This document shows, in pieces, positions 6,162 to 6,470 of a DNA stretch of 6,470 nt. The DNA lies in assembly GCA_947624465.1 (NCBI GenBank), contig CANQKJ010000123.1, positions 1 to 6,470 on the forward strand, written 5' to 3'. Source of the DNA: an uncultured Oscillospiraceae bacterium (GTDB lineage Bacteria; Bacillota; Clostridia; Oscillospirales; Oscillospiraceae). Each line of letters begins with the position of its first letter. The first letter of the stretch is position 1. Made by a program: the position numbers and the translations under genes. The notes under the pieces are model-generated. The model was not told the origin of the DNA. It worked only from the letters and a program-made list of their open reading frames with translations, and did not search any database.

Positions 6162-6470
6162 TCAGCCCTTGAGGGAGCCGATCATCACGCCCTGGGCAAA
6201 GTACTTCTGCACGAAGGGGTACAGGCAGATGACCGGGGCGCTGGACACGATGACGGACACGTACTTGATCTGGTTGGCCAGGCGATACTGCTCCAGGATG
6301 GTCTCGCCGCTGCCGCCGGTGGTGCTCTCGGAGGCGATGAGAATCTCTTTCAGCACCAGCTGGAGCGGGTACAGGTTCTCGTCCTGGAGGAAAATCATGG
6401 CGTTGAAGTAGCTGTTCCACTGGCCCACCGCGTAGTACAGCGCCATGACGGCCAGGATGGCCTTGGACAG
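6162..6470 (-). CDS. C-terminal part of a CarB/LplC-type sugar ABC transporter permease (cut by window edge)
   Basis: The reading frame is open to the right edge (it begins L-S-K-A-I-L-A-V before the first internal Met at 6446), so only about the last 102 residues of an expected roughly 290-300 are present. The visible part matches the end of CarB/LplC-type inner-membrane permeases: L-Y-Y-A-V-G-Q-W-N-S-Y-F-N-A-M, then L-Y-P-L-Q-L-V-L-K-E-I-L, a final hydrophobic segment around V-S-V-I-V-S-S-A-P-V-I-C-L-Y-P-F, and the closing K-Y-F-A-Q-G-V-M-I-G-S-L-K-G. In this family it pairs with a second, LplB-type permease, which would be expected just upstream outside the window. The energising ATPase is commonly a shared MsmX-type protein encoded elsewhere, consistent with none being seen here. 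Confidence 0.92.
   Translation of the reverse strand: MSKAILAVMALYYAVGQWNSYFNAMIFLQDENLYPLQLVLKEILIASESTTGGSGETILEQYRLANQIKYVSVIVSSAPVICLYPFVQKYFAQGVMIGSLKG

Overview
The window is a single co-directional gene run on the minus strand, read here from right (upstream) to left. Its GC-rich, Gram-positive style (type II lipoprotein signal peptides, strong GGAGG-like ribosome sites about 9 nt from the ATG, a YesL/DUF624 membrane protein, and an LplC/LplA-type ABC importer) suggests a high-GC Firmicute, probably a gut Clostridia/Oscillospiraceae member. The taxonomic guess is inference.

Layout: (1) 6470-6162, the C-terminal end of a CarB/LplC-type sugar ABC permease, cut by the window edge; (2) 6116-4419, its extracellular solute-binding lipoprotein; (3) 4403-2622, a lipoprotein with no recognisable catalytic domain, built from an Ig-like domain and three beta-sandwich, carbohydrate-binding-like modules; (4) a 97-nt gap holding a perfect 12-bp hairpin; (5) 2524-776, a cell-surface GH32-type (beta-fructosidase clan) lipoprotein with an InlB/Flg_new repeat in front of the catalytic domain; (6) 724-53, a YesL/DUF624 membrane protein; (7) 53-1, the first 17 complete codons of a gene overlapping yesL by one base, whose N-terminus resembles those of cytoplasmic GH32 sucrose(-6-phosphate) hydrolases.

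Taken together the genes look like a fructan or fructo-oligosaccharide use locus of a Gram-positive bacterium. A surface-anchored glycan-binding protein and a surface GH32 enzyme would capture and trim a beta-fructan (levan, inulin or related). The solute-binding protein and permeases would import the released oligosaccharides. A second GH32 at the left edge would finish hydrolysis inside the cell. The GH32 catalytic triad is readable. Substrate, linkage preference and the role of the binding lipoprotein are inference. No ABC ATPase, regulator, promoter, canonical terminator, RNA gene, CRISPR array or mobile element is visible. No gene-free stretch exceeds 97 bases.
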